Part shown: positions 12,601 through 24,600 of the stretch, in pieces
Position numbering within the stretch: the stretch's first letter is position 1
Layout of the letters: each line of letters starts with the position of its first letter
Origin: Alligator mississippiensis
Taxonomy: Eukaryota > Chordata > Crocodylia > Alligatoridae
Length of the DNA stretch: 64,000 nt
Assembly (NCBI RefSeq): GCF_030867095.1
Contig: NC_081835.1
Span: 47,165,892 to 47,229,891 of the forward strand
Direction: 5' to 3'
The notes under the pieces: generated by a model
Databases searched by the model: none
Told to the model about the DNA's origin: nothing
What the model saw: only the letters and a program-made list of their open reading frames with translations
Translations under genes and position numbers: made by a program

Positions 12601-15600
12601 CCTATTCTTTGTACAACAGTATCACATAAGCTGCCTCTTAAAGGGGTCCTCACAAAAGTTAGCTGTAATATATGGCAAAGGAGTGAAGGATGTGAGTTTG
12701 TCTTCTGTCAACAACTGAGAAGGCAATGGGAAGCAGCCACGGGCAACAGATGCCTGCATTTTCAGTCATTAAAATGCTATCAAGTGTCAATTTTGTTATA
12801 CTGTTCTGCAATTTGCTGTTGGAAATTAGATCCCAGTAACACAATGGGTGACTTAATTTCGTAGTTGTTACATCATAGAACCTGGGGTCATCAGACCTGG
12901 CTCCACAAAAATACAGCAAGCCAATGGTTTGAGTGACCCGGAGTAAGTCAGGGAACTCCTTTGCACCTCAACTTCTGATATGTACTGCCCCTGTATGCAG
13001 TGTGTGAGAATCCTCTGATGAAAAATACAAGAAAATGGCAAATCTAAATCTATTCATTGTTGTTTATAAACAAATCTTTTGCACAAAATTATGTGAAAAA
13101 GTAATTAAGTCAAACAAATATGAAGTCAGTCAGTGGAACTTATTAAAAGTGCCAGTAGCTGCATACATACAACGTTTTTAGAGGAATCAAAACTTTGGTT
13201 CCATGTTCCTTTTAGAAGAAAAGCAAAGTCTGTGATCTCTTGAATGATCATTTATGATGCAAAATTTGCCTAACATTCTTTATAAAATCTGTGCCCATTT
13301 CTAGTAAATCACATATTGCTAAGGACTGTCTGACCAGGTCTGTTTGTTCTGTGCTTGATGCCCAGTGTTCCATATAACACCATTTAACTAATTATCCTCC
13401 TTACCTGAGTAAAGGTCTGCGTCTGGATCTGTTCAAACTCCTCTAGCCGGCCATGCTTAGATAAAGTTGAATGAAACAGAGACATGGCTGCAGCTTTGTT
13501 GCACTCATCCCGCACCTGTGACAAGGCATGGATGACTTCTGGCCTGGTCAGGAGTGAGACAAAGATGAAGTCTGCTCTTTGCTCATTAAATGGATAGTCT
13601 GGAACTTGGACAAGCCCTGTCAGGGAAAGAAAGCACATCCCTTTAATTGGGAGAGTGTTTCTATTACATCCCTTTTTAGGATGGTAGTTCTTTCAAGCAA
13701 CTGAGTGATCAATGGTCTGATCTTGTGCAGTTCTAGCAAAGAGAAGTCTGCCAACATGAAGCAAAACAAAAGTGCTGTCCCCAACACTGAAGCCTTCTGC
13801 TTACCTGCCCACATTAGAAAGCTTCAAAGTTAACAAATGCCTTCTCTGTCACTGCACAAAAATAGGACCCTGACCCAAGAATAGGATCTCAGAGTCTGGC
13901 TCAAAGAACTTGCATCGTGCAGAGACTTGGATCAAGACAGACTTGTTCTTTTTGGCCAGAGGCATTACATTTTGCCAGGTTGAATAGTCATTAATTGAAT
14001 GTCTACCCCTGAGGGACATCAGTTAGTGGGCATACATTCCAACTTTTGGAATATGCTTACACAGACTTTTTTCTCCATGTTTTTGGCATCTGCACTTCAC
14101 CGTGGTATAGCTTGTAACTAATTACCTAAGGATCTACATTAACATTAATAAATTAAAGGAATTTTTTTATTTATAAAAGAAGGAAGACCTCTTTGAGAAC
14201 AAAATGAAGCTCTCCAAGCCTACAGAGCAAGAGCTGGCAACCCTTTACGAGTTGTGGGCTGGACCAACCCAGCTCCAGTCCAACATGAGCCAGGTGGCTT
14301 TGTGGGGGCAGAGGCAGGGGAGGAGAGGGAGAAGTAGCAGCAATGAGAACACAACTCCTCATTGCCCAGCCCTGGCATGGGTACAGACACAATCAAAGCC
14401 CTCCAGCTCCACAGGATAGATCTAGTCCATTGGCCGTATGATGCCAACCCCTGCTGTAGAGTCCCAGAAAAAAAACTAGACAAGGAATTTGGGGAAATAT
14501 GATTTCCTGTGACCTTGACTATTACCACTTTACAGTGTGTGAACGAAGCCATTTTGTGCTACTGGAGCAGGGCTGGGTGGCATATTCCGCAAGTGAGATG
14601 ATACAGAGCCACCACAAAGAAGAAATAAAGATTCTTCATGTGAATGAAACGAAAGGCCTCCTTCCTCCCAAACATTGTTTTAAAAGTCATACTAGCTGGA
14701 ACATGAGGACAAAGCTGGAACATCCATGTAGGGCCTTGGCCTTGCAATGCCACACTGTGATGAAAGAGGTTAAGTGGGCTGAGTTCTAGCAGGGAACACT
14801 TTGTGGGTGTTCAGCATGAGCTGGATTTGCTGTAACTAGTTTCATAAGCAGGCCTATATGCCCTTTTCACCCCAGAGGGAGAAGGCAGTCTGGGCTGACA
14901 GCAGGGCCTCGAGATTGCTCCATGACTGGTTGCCCATGACCTTGTTTCAGGGTATTGGGTTAGTGCTGTCCCCAGGGTAATACTGTGCTACAGTTTTATA
15001 ACTGTTTCATTGCAAGTGTGGCTGACTGGGGCCTGAGGAGAATGGGTGAGGCTCTGAGACAGCTGGAGGTGAAAAAATGGTAGTCCCAGGGAAGACAAAG
15101 AAAATTCCAAGGAGAACAAAGTGGAGATCATGGAGGGACAGAAGGAACTGGAATGGCACAATAAAGACTGCTTGTTTGGAGCTGAGCTGTCTGCTGTGCT
15201 ATTTGGGATGTCAGCACTCTGAGGCTTTGAAGAAGGAAACACACCCTCTTCCTAGGAGCTGACCAAAAGAAAGTGGTTATCTAAGATGGGGGTGCAATGC
15301 ATCACTGAGAAAGGAAAGGATAGAGAAAAGCAAGGGTCTCAAAGCCAGAGGCTTGCCCCCTGTACAGCCATGTCGGGGCTGGCTTGAAGAGGGTCTTCTC
15401 AGGAGAGGGAGACTAAGTAAGGCTGCTTTTTAGGGAGTCTCAAGGCACAGCTATCCCCTCAAAAGCAGCATTGATTCCATGACATGCTGAAGCCAATTTT
15501 TGCCTTCTGCACTTTCCAGGAATTGTAATGGCAATGCACAGACTTTAAAGTGACCCCCATGCAATGCATATGATTAGGTCATTATTCTATAAATACTGAA

Positions 15601-18600
15601 GGTCCCCTAAACTACTGGGTAATGAACCATACTGCACTATGTTTTCAAGAATGCTTTCATTTCTAATTAAAATGAAAAGACAATCAAATATGCCACGCTC
15701 AACAGGGCAACCCAAAGCAGAGACTCAAAATATTCTGGCTGCAGCATGTATTCTCTTATATTATCAACCAAAACAGCAATGTATGCCTGAGAGATTCCCA
15801 CCATGAGATCTTTCTTATGACCCAGCTAGAGCCCAACTCTCTCCACTGTGTCCTATACCTTTCTCTGGCACTTTTTCCTCCTCTTTTTCTGGCAGGGTGA
15901 CATATGAAAACATTTGAGGCTTAGAAGTGACAACTCTGTCGAAGATGATCTTGTTCATGGTGCGTTCATAATCCAGGCTCACTTCCTTTTCCAGGCAGTG
16001 CAGACGGTTTAGCACACTGATTATGGTCATAAAAAGAATTAAACAGAGATTCTTCAGAATGGCAGGTCTGCATCAGTGCTCAAAGATCCATCCTCACTTT
16101 ATTTCTCCTGGGTTCAATTACACATAGCTTGCTCATTAAAAGGTTCTGAAATACATTAGACAGGATGTACAGGGGTCCCAGACTGGAACAGCAGGTGATG
16201 CTGCAGGTTTAAGGTTTACTGATGGAAAACTACACAAGGCCCCAGGACAAGGACAATGAAGTCACAAGGATGGTGCATGCATGCGGGTGGGGTGATGTGT
16301 GTAGTGGGTGTCAGGGGGGCATACAGATTTGCAGCTGGAACTAGCATTCCTTTTTCTGTTGCCTGATTGCCTCTCCAGTTGCTATGCAGTTTCTTTACCC
16401 TTCTAATCTTCCTACCTTAATAGCAGTGAGATGAAACTAGATTCACCATATCTGAACTGCTGCTTCTGCACACAAATCACTATGGCATGGAAACAACATG
16501 TTAACTGGAGGGCAGCGAGGAGATAAGATGTGCAAAGGGTGATGAGAGAGAACACAGAAGGTTGGTGAAAATTGTGCATGAATGCTGGGAAACTTGGGGT
16601 ACATATGCCACTTTCCCAAATGCCCCTTCTGAATATTTGCTTATCTGCTATTCCTGGGAATTCCTCTCTTCTCCAATTTCAAAGCCCTGAAACTGTTTTT
16701 AATATTTTGCTGTGCCTTCTTTTCCCTCAGACCTGGAGAAGAATGCACTAAATTCAAAAACTTGTTTAAGTCTCCCTCAACCATAAAAGTTGGTCCAACA
16801 GAAGATATCACCCACAGAAATTCTTGCCTCTCATGCATTTCCTGGACCACCATGGCTACAACATCACTTTAACACTACTGCAAGTCTAAAATTTCTGATG
16901 CATGAGCATCATCTTTCACTTTAGGCATGCGATACTTTTTTCTACCAAGGTTTTTATTCTTAAACAAATCTTATTCCCCACTTCAGGCCAGTAGATCATA
17001 CAGCACTTCATGCCTCCATGTCTCAGAAAGTGGCAAAAGCCATCGCAGTTCATTCTAACAAACATCACCACTGGCTGATGATTCATCTAGCCCAGGGACT
17101 CACAATTTTTTCCCTGGTGTGAACTGCATCTCGATATAGAGACTGTCTCAGGGACACACACATTTGTAACCAGGTGGATCCTTTCCTCTCCTATTTGATA
17201 AACAAGTTTGCTAAGCAGATTTTATTTTGTTTTAGCAGCTGCAAACAAAGAGAACAGGCCACCAAGAAAGTCTCTCAGGCAACTGGCAATCTGTACACCA
17301 ATTTAGGAATCACTGATCTATACTCTGGAAACTGTTTTTAATGTCTGTAATTTCTAAAGTGTAACCAGTATGTCAGGTGCCTCTCTGAGTGTCCAACAGT
17401 TCTGTACTGTATCTGTGTACAGTGGTACAGTACATTCAAGCCATAAGATTGCCCTGTACTGTATTACCATGTGGTGATACAGTACAGTATATTAAAGGCT
17501 GTTACAATCTGAGTCCTTCTTGGGCCTGTTTGAGCCTTCAGGGAAGAATCAACTGGCTACTCACCATTTCTCCTTCCTCAGGTGTGGTGTGCTCATGGCT
17601 AACTGTTTCATCCTCCCTAGACTTTTGTCTTCAATGCTTCTGAGTCCATCCACAGGCATGCAGTCCACATACAAGTTATACCGCAGCAGTGCCTGCGTTT
17701 TCTTGCGCAGGTTATTAGCAGAGACCACTCGTTGAACAAACACACGGGGGTCTTCAGCAAGAAAGAGCAGATGGACTCGTGGCACCCAGTACTGACATGG
17801 CATCAGCGGGGCTCTCCCTGGGGAAACGGAAGTGAAGACAAGAATAAAATTCCCTGGGACAGCCTGGAAACAGCAACTCCTGTGATTCTGGGGCCCTTTA
17901 TGTAAGAGACCACAATGAATTCAGTAATCCTCTTATGTTTACTGTAGGCCCAAGAACAACTCTACAGTTGGGGACAGACTGAGGAGTCCTTGCAGAGCAA
18001 GAGGCTGTCAAACAAAGGACTAGAGTTCCAGCTGGGTGGCAGAAAATTGTAGATTTTTGTAGAATCCCTGTGAACAGTTGGTACTTCACAGTATTACCCA
18101 CAATTCCCTCAAAATAGCTTTGGTCCCAGAAAGAACAATGGGCAGCCCTCCTCAATGGCAGGGAAGGAAAAGGGCTCCATCACCATAACATAGAGCCATT
18201 GTGGGGAAAGAGAAGGCAACCAAGGATTGAACGGTGTGTTCAACCTTAGCAGAACACACCTGCTGGAGTCACTCCTCCATTAAGGATAGGCCTCCCTTCT
18301 TCATTCCGCACCAGGCCCCTCTCATCTGTCTTATGTACCAAGTAGAACTTTGTCTCCTTGTCATAATCCAGGACTCCGACACTGACCCAATCGTAGATCA
18401 ACTGATGGCTTTTGGGATCCTCTGGAAGGAGAGATGATCATTAAAAAAGGCTTAAGTGAGTTCACTCAAGATGTTGTGGCAGGAGAGGTGTCCTGGTCAG
18501 AATAATGAGATTGCAGTCCCCCTTTCTACCTTATATGTCCCCTTTGGCCAAGCTCACTTGTGCTCAGCCCCTAGCAAGAGACAGAATGCAGTCACAGATG

Positions 18601-21600
18601 GACACTGCATGCCCACAGATTCAGTTGTTTCCACCATGCATTCTGTCCATTCAGAAACCTTTGGGTGACCACTTATTTTTGCCTATTCCTATTTTCTCAT
18701 TTATACTAGATAACACAGTTGCTCTGGGATTTGGAAAATTGTCAGCCTGGCCTTCAATTTTGGAATCAGAAATAATTGTAGACACATTGTATTGTATTTA
18801 GCCAACAAAGCACTTGATCTGCATGTCCAATTATGGAGTTAAAGATCTAAGCCCTGCAAAATTTGCCTAAGTTTATTTTCAGCTCAGAAATGTGAGTGCA
18901 AAATCAGAGGCTACCCCTAAGAAACAGGTGCAGTGAAGGTGTAACAGGTTTGTAAGCAGAGCTCAGCTCTCATGATACCTTATCTCCTGCTTTGCCAACT
19001 AGAAAATGCTACCCATGTGGTCATGCAGATTCAAACACCTCATTCCATTCATTAGTGTTGCATCATTCATCTGAATTAAATGTTCCGTTTCACATGACAA
19101 TCTTATTACCAATATTAGCTCAACATCACTGTGTAGGGTATGTGAAATATAGTTCATTCAAGTGTTACCATGTCCCAGTATATCATCTGTAGGCAAAAGT
19201 GCTTTTCCAGGAATTGGGTTCCTGTCTTGAGATCCTAGGTCCAACCCCAGCGAGATCCACTCTTCCGGAGTCCGACAGTCGTACTCTTCATCATCAAATA
19301 TCTAGACAGGTAAGACACAGTAAGCAATGAAAATGAACATGGGGAAGAAGAAAACAATGGAATATAGAACTGTAAGAAAGGAAAAGAAACCTAGTCCCTG
19401 AATGTTGTGTAAAGTAGATTTGTTTCCAATAGCAGTACCTGGACTCCTCCCTCTCTTCTATGCAGCAGAGTTTGGGGAGAAATTTTTTAGCTGGAGATAT
19501 CCTATGCAAATGACGCTGTTAACAGTTGCATTTCAAGGGGCATGGGAACTTGTGGAAAAATGGCATGTAAAAACCCTAATGAACCACCTTTAGACTCAAT
19601 CTTATGAGGTACAGACCATCTCCAAGTGCCAAAGATTCTAAAAGTTGTAGGCACTTTTTAATTTCCAAAAAGTGTCTCAGAATCTTGCAGAATTAAATCC
19701 TTACAGTCACCATGGCTTTTACTTTAAAACATCCACGTGTTCATCTCTGTCCCTTTCTATATTCAAAATTGTTGTGTGCCCTGCTACTTTCAGGAAATCC
19801 CTGCACTGTCAGTAGTAATGCAGATGACAGACAGCTTTGAGGCTGCTCCTTACCTTCAGGGGGAGGTAGATGGGAAAAACAGGATCTTGCTTCTGTTCAA
19901 TGGTTGGCAAACTGTCAGGGTCTTGGTGCCTGGGCATCAGTTGATTGGAATCTATTCCCTCGTTGGCTAAGAGCTGAGCAATATCAAGTTTGAGATACAG
20001 CCGTCTTCTCCTAGTTGCAAGTTAATGAGATGGCAAGGTTATTGCCTAATTTAGTGATAGGGATTTTTAATTATTGCTTCAATTTTCTTCCTGTGGCTGC
20101 TACAGGGAATGATGCTCAGGCTAATAACAACTAATTCAGTATGGCAGCAATGCAGAAACAAGTGGACACTCCCCAAAAGAGAGAACACATTAATGGGAAT
20201 TTTAAAACTTGACTGGACAACATAGAGCAGAATTATCTGAAGTGCTCAGTGCTGGGCTACTCTGCTTCTACTGACAGACCTGGGAGCTGAATTAGGAAAG
20301 TGCTGAGTCCCCTACGGCACTTCCTATCCCCTCAATGAAGCAAAAGCTGGCTAACCTAAGATCTTTCCCAGGGCTAATCTCTACAGAGGACTATCATTCT
20401 GTTGATACATGTTTCTCATTATGTTGCCTGAGTCAACAGTGATGTGTAAGTGGAAAGGGGTGAGGCTAGCCCCTTTAAAGACAGTGTAATGTTAAATGTT
20501 CTTCAGATAGCACCTTAAAATCTTCAAAATAAATTCAGCACCCAGTTTGTCTGTGGCCATTGCAAAGTTTTTTTACACACAAGAGTTACCAAGTATCCAT
20601 CTTCTTGACAATTACCTTTCTATCTCAATCTTCCGAGGGCACTGGCCTGGAAGCCCCTGGAAAGGGATTTGCACCTTTGGCTTAAATGCTTGCAGCGGAA
20701 AGTCTGATTTGACCAGGATCTCAGTGGTTGGTCCAATCATTTGCTGGTCCAAGTAGCTCCCGAAGTTCTCAGGAAACTCAAATGTCGTGACTAGAACCAA
20801 AACATAGACAAAATCTAATGTTGTCCAACACTGGTCCTACACTCAAATGCAGACAGAAAAACTCTGCCACCTCTCAGGATGTGATATGGGATCATAGATA
20901 AGTAGGCTGTGTGTAGACGTGCTGGTTTACATTCTAATTAGAACATGTTGAAGCAGACCCGATTAATTGAGTCTGTTCCACGTTCTGATTAGAACACTTC
21001 AGAATCGCCTCATTGTCATGCTCATTCAATAAGCTTTAGCTAAAACACCCCTGCTGCCATTTAAAAGTGCAGGGGGGGCTTAATATACATGATGGGAGTG
21101 GTTTTAATTAGAGCAGCTGTCAGGGAATCTCTCTAATTCAAACAGACCCTCCCTACCTCTGAGCACATGTATAGGCATCTGTAGAGCTGCCCAACCTGCT
21201 CTCAAAAGTTTCCAGGGAGGGAGATTCTACAACATCTCTAAGTAGCCTGTTCCAATCCTTAACCACCCTCACAGTAAGAAAGTTCTTTCTAACCTCCAAC
21301 CTAAATTTCCTCTGCTGCAGTTTCCTCTGCTCCCCCTTCAGTCTTAGAGAATAGCCTATCTCCATCCCTTTTTATATTTTCCCTTCAGATATTCAAAGAG
21401 CATTATCAAATCCCCCCTCAGTCTTCTCTGGCAGATTACTTGCAGGGTTCAAGGTAACTGTGCTGCCTAAGTAAAGGAGTCAAGCAGATGCCAAGTGAGG
21501 TGTTTCTGAAAAGTTGAAACCAGACTTTTGGTTTCTCCTAAGCAAGTGAAGGGCTTTCTTATTTGTGCTTAAACATGTCATTATGCAAAAACAATTATGC

Positions 21601-24600
21601 TATATGCATTGACAATGACTCTAAGAGACATGGATAGTGGAGAGGGGACTGGACCCAGTCTCAGGAGACCAGGATTTAATTTCTGAATTTGCCACAGACT
21701 CCGCATGAGGATAGGTCACCTATATTACCCAGTGCTCCAGTTCCACATCAGTAGCATGCAGCTAAATACTCTCCTTCCTCACAGGGTTGTTATAAGGATA
21801 AGATCCAGGCATAATTGTAAAACACTCACATTCTCGGGCAATTCAGGGTGTATCATGGGAGTAAGTCAGGTAACCATTAAGTTCTGAGGTCATTATCTGA
21901 ATTTTATTCAAGCAAACCACTAAAAAAAGTCACCAGCTCACACACCATTCCCATGGGGAGTCTGATTAGGGACTAAGTAAAAACCGGTTAACGATCTCCA
22001 CCATTTTCATGGAGAATTTTGCCTGAACAGCACTAAAGACTTCCAGAGTAGCAAGCCAAATAGAGATCTAAATGTTTGTTTATACATAAATGTTTGTTTA
22101 TATATAAACTAGCAAATTGCCCATCAAAAATGATAGGGGGGTGGGGAGCAGGCAGGGAGAGAAGATAGGGGGAAGATGCTTGCTAACCCCAACCCCCCTG
22201 GTACGCCGCCACTGCCTCCCAGGAGCAGGGGTGTGTGGGGGGGTGGGAAGCTTTCCCTGCTATCCCCTCTATCCACCTATACCAGCACCCCACCAGCACC
22301 CCACGCCACCGCCTCCAAGGAGCAGGATCCCTGGCCTCAACTCCCCCCCAGTTCCGTCCCCACCATCAGCGGCACTCCACCACCTCCAATGAGCAGGGCT
22401 GGGACCAGTGTTGCTGACCTACCCCCCCACATGAGGCGGTGGAGAACCACCATGACAATGGGGACGGAGGGGAACAGAGCAGGGGGGCAAGGCCAGTGCT
22501 GGTGGCCTTGCCCCCCTGCTCTGTCCCCTCTGTCCATGCCATCATGGCAGCGCTCCACCGCGCTGCCAACTCCTGTCCGTAATGCTCTTGGAGCACTCTG
22601 ATTGGTTGTTTCAATAACCAATCAGAGTGCTCCAAGAGTGTTACGGACAGACAGAAAGACAGACTAAGCCCTTTATTATATTAGAACTGTCTAACGGAAG
22701 TCTAAGTAAGGCATCACCAGCTCAAAATAAAATAAAGGTGGCAAACTGGGAATCTGAAAATTGATTCAAATAATTGCATGCCAAGTTTAAGAAGCACTGA
22801 CCCATTCAGGAGATCCAAGTATGAACCTAAAAATAGACTTTGGTGAATTGCAAGAGCTTTTAATCCTTTACGAGCTTTTAAAATTTTCATACTCAATAGA
22901 TATACCATCTTAAAAAGAAGACAAGGACGTTGCTAAGTTACTTTTGTATACTTGTATTTCAATTGCCCAGCAAAGCCCCTGGATTTCAAAGTGAATCTGG
23001 CGAGAAGTCTGCAGGACCACGGATTTTTTAACCCAGTCCTTAAAAGTGCAGCAGGCCCACACTGCACTGATAAAGTCAGCTATAGTTAGGGTCAGAATCC
23101 TTGGGATAGCAAATTATTAGTCAAACAATCCCTTTTTATGAGAATATTTTGACTAATGGAGATCAATATTAAACAGGTTACTCTACAGATTTCATCTCCT
23201 TTTCATTTCTATCATTAATCAAAAGTGGTACAGAATCTGTGTATCATCTCTATCAACATACATATTTATGATATTTTCTAAGAATCATCTTTTATTAAAG
23301 AATCCATAAAGCAGAGAGGTTTTAAGATAATTCCTTTATCCCAGGACATATCTTTGTTCAACTTCTTCAAAGAACCACCCTGGTATATATCTATTGTTGG
23401 TAGGCACTATTATTCCTATTGTGTAACTCTACTGTTCTGAAATCCATAAAGCTATTCACTGCAGCACTTTGTGCATTATCAGTTATTTATGTCAATACTT
23501 AGTGTACCATTGGCAGTCAGACTTCAGACTGATTTTTTTTACTGAATCAGTAGTATATCACAAATAGAGGTCTGTCTCCACTTGTTAAGAATGGGTCTGA
23601 CTTGTTATCACTTGTGGATGGAGTCATTTTCCTTTTTTCTTGAAAATAACTGAAATCTTCAGGGCAGTTAGGTGATGTCCAGCTTCTCTCTGTATAAAGT
23701 CAAAATCCTCTCTCCCCAGCCCACAGCTTAAATGACTAGACTGTGTTCTAGAGCAGTGGTTGGCAACCTTTTTAGGCTGCAGGCCAGAATGACCTGATTC
23801 ATCTCAAACAAGAATTAAGATATCATTGTCCCACTTTACTTGGCCTTGGTGAGGCCACAGCTAGAGTACTGTGTCCAGTTATGGGCACCATGCTTCAGGA
23901 AGGATTTGGAGAAGCTTGAGAGAGTCCATAGGAGGACTACGTGTATGGTTATAGATATGGAGAGCAGGCTATACAATAAGAGGCTGAGAGACATGGGTCT
24001 GTTCAGCCTGGAGAAGAAAAGCCTCAGAGGGGACTTGGTGGTAGCCTATTCCAATATAATAAAGGGCTTAGTCAGTCAGTCTGTCTGTCTGTCTGTCACA
24101 CTTTTGATCAAGATAGGGTTACCATACATCCGTGTCCTCTTTTTTAAGCCCTCTGCTCTCCATCCGGGCAAGTTTTATTTAATCTGCCCAAATGTCTGGG
24201 ACTCTCCTTTGCTCCACTGGTGGGAGCAGGGGGAGTGCAACTGGAGGCAGCAGAAAGTACTTGCCTGCAGCTGTAGAGGTGCAAAGACTCACGTGGTGCT
24301 CCCTGCTCTCACCCCCGTAGCAAAGGAGAAACGCAGACATTTGGTCAGGGCAGGGGGAGTGGGGGCTGCAGCTGCAACAGGGCAGGGGGGGAGGAGAGGG
24401 TTGCCTGTTCTCCAGCAGGGGAAAGAGGCAGGGGTGGGGGGCTTGGAGGGCAGCGGGGAACTCCGTGGCTGGCTGGCTGCACAGGGGCTGGTGCCTGTGC
24501 TCTGGGGACTGAGCAACCATAAGCACCTGGGGGGGGGGGGGCAAGGGGGTGAGAAGGAAGGAGGGGGAGGGGGCCATGGCCAGGCTGCCTGGTGCAGTGC

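Larger units (their letters stand above)
22100..22684 (+). mobile_element. Non-autonomous element ending in GTCTGTC-type run, with two hairpins (copy 1)
   Basis: The left end is TATATAAACTAGCAAATTGC followed by CCATCAAAAATG; the right end is ACAGACTAAGCCCTTTATTA followed by TATTAGA. The same two ends occur in mirror orientation at about 24056 and 25489, which defines a family. Inside are two consecutive long palindromes (22436-22561 and 22573-22650). No coding frame is convincing; the frames at 22117-22635 lie on GC-rich sequence and the palindromes. Class is unknown; a Helitron-like or other DNA element is possible. Confidence 0.7.

Noticed and set aside
22930-23090. Minus-strand open stretch reading [16 protein letters not shown]
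   Set aside because: About 55 codons without a recognised family, ending in a stop; it does not fit the DNAH1 exon chain, which is complete without it.
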